A program made the translations under genes and the position numbers. Under the pieces are notes generated by a model that saw only the letters and a program-made list of their open reading frames with translations, ran no database searches and had not been told where the DNA came from. From NCBI GenBank assembly GCA_027493875.1, contig JAOSJX010000012.1:186001-250000 (forward strand): a stretch of DNA of 64,000 nucleotides. The letters are read 5' to 3'. Numbering within the stretch: position 1 is the first letter of the stretch; each line of letters opens with the position of its first letter. The stretch is from Deltaproteobacteria bacterium (GTDB lineage Bacteria; Lernaellota; Lernaellaia; JACKCT01). Positions 61,779 through 64,000 of this stretch are shown one piece after another.

Positions 61779-62930
61779 GATGCCGCCGTCGTCCGCGCCC
61801 GCCACCGCGTCCGCAACTCACCGAAAGCGAACGCGAACGCCAGCGCCGCGGAAAAGCCCGCGATGCGTCCGAACCAGATCATCGGGCCGCGCAGCGCGAG
61901 CCCGACGAGCGCGCCGACGGCCATCACGACAAAGAGCCCGGTCAGCGCCGACGGCGCTTTGATCAGCCGGTCGCGCCGCCGCGCGAAGACGGGCAGCAGC
62001 AGCGCCGTGCCGATCACGATGAGGGCCGCGCGGAAATACATCGGCATCGGAAAAGGATAAACGAGAATGATGAGAAAGTAGTGCAGGATTAAAAAGAGCA
62101 GCGATTCCTTGCCCGCGAACTCCAACCCGTTCGAGAAGCGCGAGGTCCCGGGCCCCCGATACACGTGACGCAGCACGAGAAACGCCAGGCCGCCGCCCGC
62201 GCCGGTCTGCAGGACGTAGCCGGGAACGCCGCGGAAGACAAGCTCCGCGGTGCTGCCGAAATACGCCTGTTCGATAAACAGCGAGCCGACGATCATGGCG
62301 ATGAAAAGCCCGCCGAGCGCGATCTCGCCGACGCGGCTTCGCGTGCGGTAGATCGCCGCGCCGAGGAGAAAGAAAACCGCCCACGGGAAAAGGGAGAAAT
62401 GCGCGAAGAACTGTTTTTCCAGAAGGGCATGGCGTGAATGGCCGCCATCGTGGGATCGATTTTCATACGCACCGGGAGGTAAACGGCGTAGACGGTCACG
62501 GCAAGAATCAAATAAACGAAACCCTTCGGCGAGATACCGCGTGACGAGATAAACGAACGCCGTACACAGCGCGACGCCCTGAAAAATATCCGGCACGCCG
62601 CCGAGGAGAATGATCGAGCCGACGCCGATGTTGTAGGTATAGCCGAGCGTGAAGAGCAGCAACGCCTGACCCAGATAAAACCTCGTCATCGCGAAGCCTT
62701 CTTTGACGCGGTTGCGGTCCCAGAAGGTGAGGACGTTCATGCCGGAAGCGATGAAGAACATCGGCCCCGAAAAAATCCATCACGTAAAGGACGACCTTGG
62801 TCGCGAGGGGGAGGGCGTCGAGATCGCCCGCCCGCGCGCGCATCGCATGGCCGACGAGCATGAGATAGCACGCCAATCCCTTGAGCAGGTCGATCTCGTG
62901 AAAACGGCCGTCTTTTGCGCCACGCTTCAT
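61775..62930 (-). CDS. membrane acyltransferase-like protein, paralogue 2 (three frameshifts)
   Basis: About 384 residues after correction at ~62770, 62512 and 62428. Same architecture as its neighbours: EIDLLKGLACYLMLVGHAMRA, MFFIASGMNVLTFWDRN, VPDIFQGVALCTAFVYL, HFSLFPWAVFFLLGAAIY and FAGKESLLFLILHYFLIIL. Between the last two breaks about 28 residues are read out of frame. The conserved His in TM1 is present. An acyl donor (probably acetyl-CoA) and a glycan acceptor are inferred from the family. Confidence 0.75.
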
Positions 62931-62976
62931 CGTCCCCGAAAAACCGCGTCACACTATCGCAAGGTCCGCTCGCGGG

Positions 62977-64000
62977 CTAGCCCGTCGGGTCTGCGACGTA
63001 CCGCCGCAGCAAGCGCGCCCGCAGGGTTGGGAAAACCAATGCGAAGGCGTACATCGCCGGAATGCCCGTGACCATGGCGATCGGGACGCGGCCGTAAGCG
63101 AGATGAACGACCCCGGCGGTGAAAAAACCCGCCCAGATGACAAGGCCGGCGGGGACGAAAAACCGTTTGCGGGACAAGGCTTCGCGCGCGCGGACGAGCG
63201 CGGGCAGCGTGCCGAAGGAGAAAGCGACGGCGAGCACGGTCCGGACGTAGAGATTCAACCCGTATTTTCCGAGCAGCAGAATGACGAAAACGACGGCGAG
63301 ATGGTGGACGAGAAAAAGAAAGGATTCGCGGCCGGCGAATTCCAGGGAACGCAGGAGGGGGTTTTCCCGCGCCACGGTAGACGTGGCGGACCAGCAGCAT
63401 CAGCGCGACGGCGGCGCCGGCGTAACGTGCGGTGTAGGTCGATCCGGCGCGCCAAAGCATTTCGTGGTGCGTGAGGTAATACGCGGGACGCATCACGAAC
63501 GTGCCGTATAAAAACAGCGCGAAAAAAGCAGCCCGACCGACCATTGCGCGCGGCGGGACGCCGCCTGCTCGATCAGCAAGCCCATGGCGACGTAGCCCGC
63601 CCATGGAAAAAACGAAAAGTGCGCGAACAGGAACCGCGGGATCGGGCCGAGACGTTCGAATCCTTCGGGCGTCGAGGGCACCGCGTCGTGCGCGCCGCCG
63701 GACACGCCGAACACCGCGACAACGACGACCATCACCATCCACAACGGCGCCCCGACGCGGACAAGACCGTACGCCAGGAGCGTGCCGAGCGCGATGCCCT
63801 GAAAGATGTCGGGCACGCCGAGGTGCAGCGTGCCGAGCGCGAGGTTGTAGGAGAGGCCGAGCCCGAACAGCAGCACCGACTGGATCACGAAAAAACGCGC
63901 CATCCCCGGCGCGGACGCGCCCCGTTTCGCGGTGAAGTTCCACACGTTCGCGCCGGCCGCCGCGAAAAAAACGACGGCGCCGAAATCGATGTCGTAAACG
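62977..64000 (-). CDS. membrane acyltransferase-like protein, paralogue 3 (N-terminus outside window; two frameshifts)
   Basis: Open to the right edge, so the start and TM1 are missing. Visible segments parallel the other two: FFAAAGANVWNFTAKR, VPDIFQGIALGTLLAYGL, HFSFFPWAGYVAMGLLIE, FAGRESFLFLVHHLAVVFVILL. Breaks lie at ~63525 and ~63378. The SGMN motif of the paralogues is AGAN here. It ends 46 bases before the start of paralogue 2. Confidence 0.75.

Noticed and set aside
1-64000. Pseudogene interpretation of the many broken genes
   Set aside because: The breaks are single bases at homopolymers in core genes, products are otherwise complete, and some breaks cancel each other over short distances.

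Overview
The window is about 64 kb of high-GC (~63-65%) bacterial DNA, densely coded on both strands with many 1-4 base stop/start overlaps. The gene content (sigma-54-controlled flagellar operon, NtrC-family regulators, HD-GYP, PilZ, DVU0524-like protein, Maf-type glycosyltransferase, RuvABC, YebC) suggests a motile Gram-negative lineage of the broad deltaproteobacterial/Myxococcota type or a related candidate phylum. Two secreted proteins end in an Asp-rich run plus a Gly/Cys tail, which I associate with poorly cultured 'delta-like' genomes, but I cannot place the taxon from sequence alone. No rRNA, tRNA, CRISPR array, transposase or phage gene was seen.

About 45 single-base frame breaks occur, mostly at homopolymer runs and mostly inside genes that are otherwise full length (fliF, fliG, ruvC, sppA, both NtrC-type regulators). 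I read these as uncorrected indel errors rather than decay. Each broken gene is given as one CDS spanning its true start to its true stop, with the break positions noted.

Layout. 1-9 kb: metabolic and housekeeping genes (alpha/beta hydrolase, GlcD-like FAD oxidase, CCAEP-tail radical SAM protein, Nfu-type protein, DUF1579 protein, YjbQ, formyltransferase-like protein) and a TMTC-like membrane TPR protein. 9.2-11.4 kb: an Asp-rich secreted protein and a DEAD-box helicase. 11.5-15.1 kb: DUF115/Maf glycosyltransferase, PseB-like dehydratase and a sugar epimerase, a likely flagellin or surface sugar module. 15.1-27.7 kb: a signalling block (hybrid kinase, REC-only regulator, REC-GAF-HD-GYP, PilZ, two NtrC-type regulators, a PAS kinase, a TPR protein behind a sigma-54 promoter). 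27.7-34.2 kb: flgC-fliE-fliF-fliG-fliH-fliI-fliJ-motE behind a second sigma-54 promoter, without flgB. 34.2-45.5 kb: secreted phosphatase, SppA, LMW phosphatase, ruvCAB, yebC, a DUF5989 microprotein, a FGE-like lipoprotein and a large two-TM protein. 45.6-64 kb: a surface-glycan locus with two GT2 enzymes, an asparagine synthetase, a ~2050-residue pentapeptide-TM-TPR protein, a membrane SGNH hydrolase, a GT-C-like enzyme and three tandem membrane acyltransferase-like paralogues, the last cut by the window edge.

The signalling and flagellar blocks fit together: the PAS kinase/NtrC pair at 24965-27671 resembles FlrB/FlrC and sits directly upstream of a near-consensus -24/-12 promoter driving the hook-basal-body/export operon. 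The most notable non-gene structures are a two-copy ~186 bp inverted-repeat-bounded element (2272 and 41257) whose ends supply stop codons to neighbouring genes, and an exact 91 bp tandem duplication at 22561.
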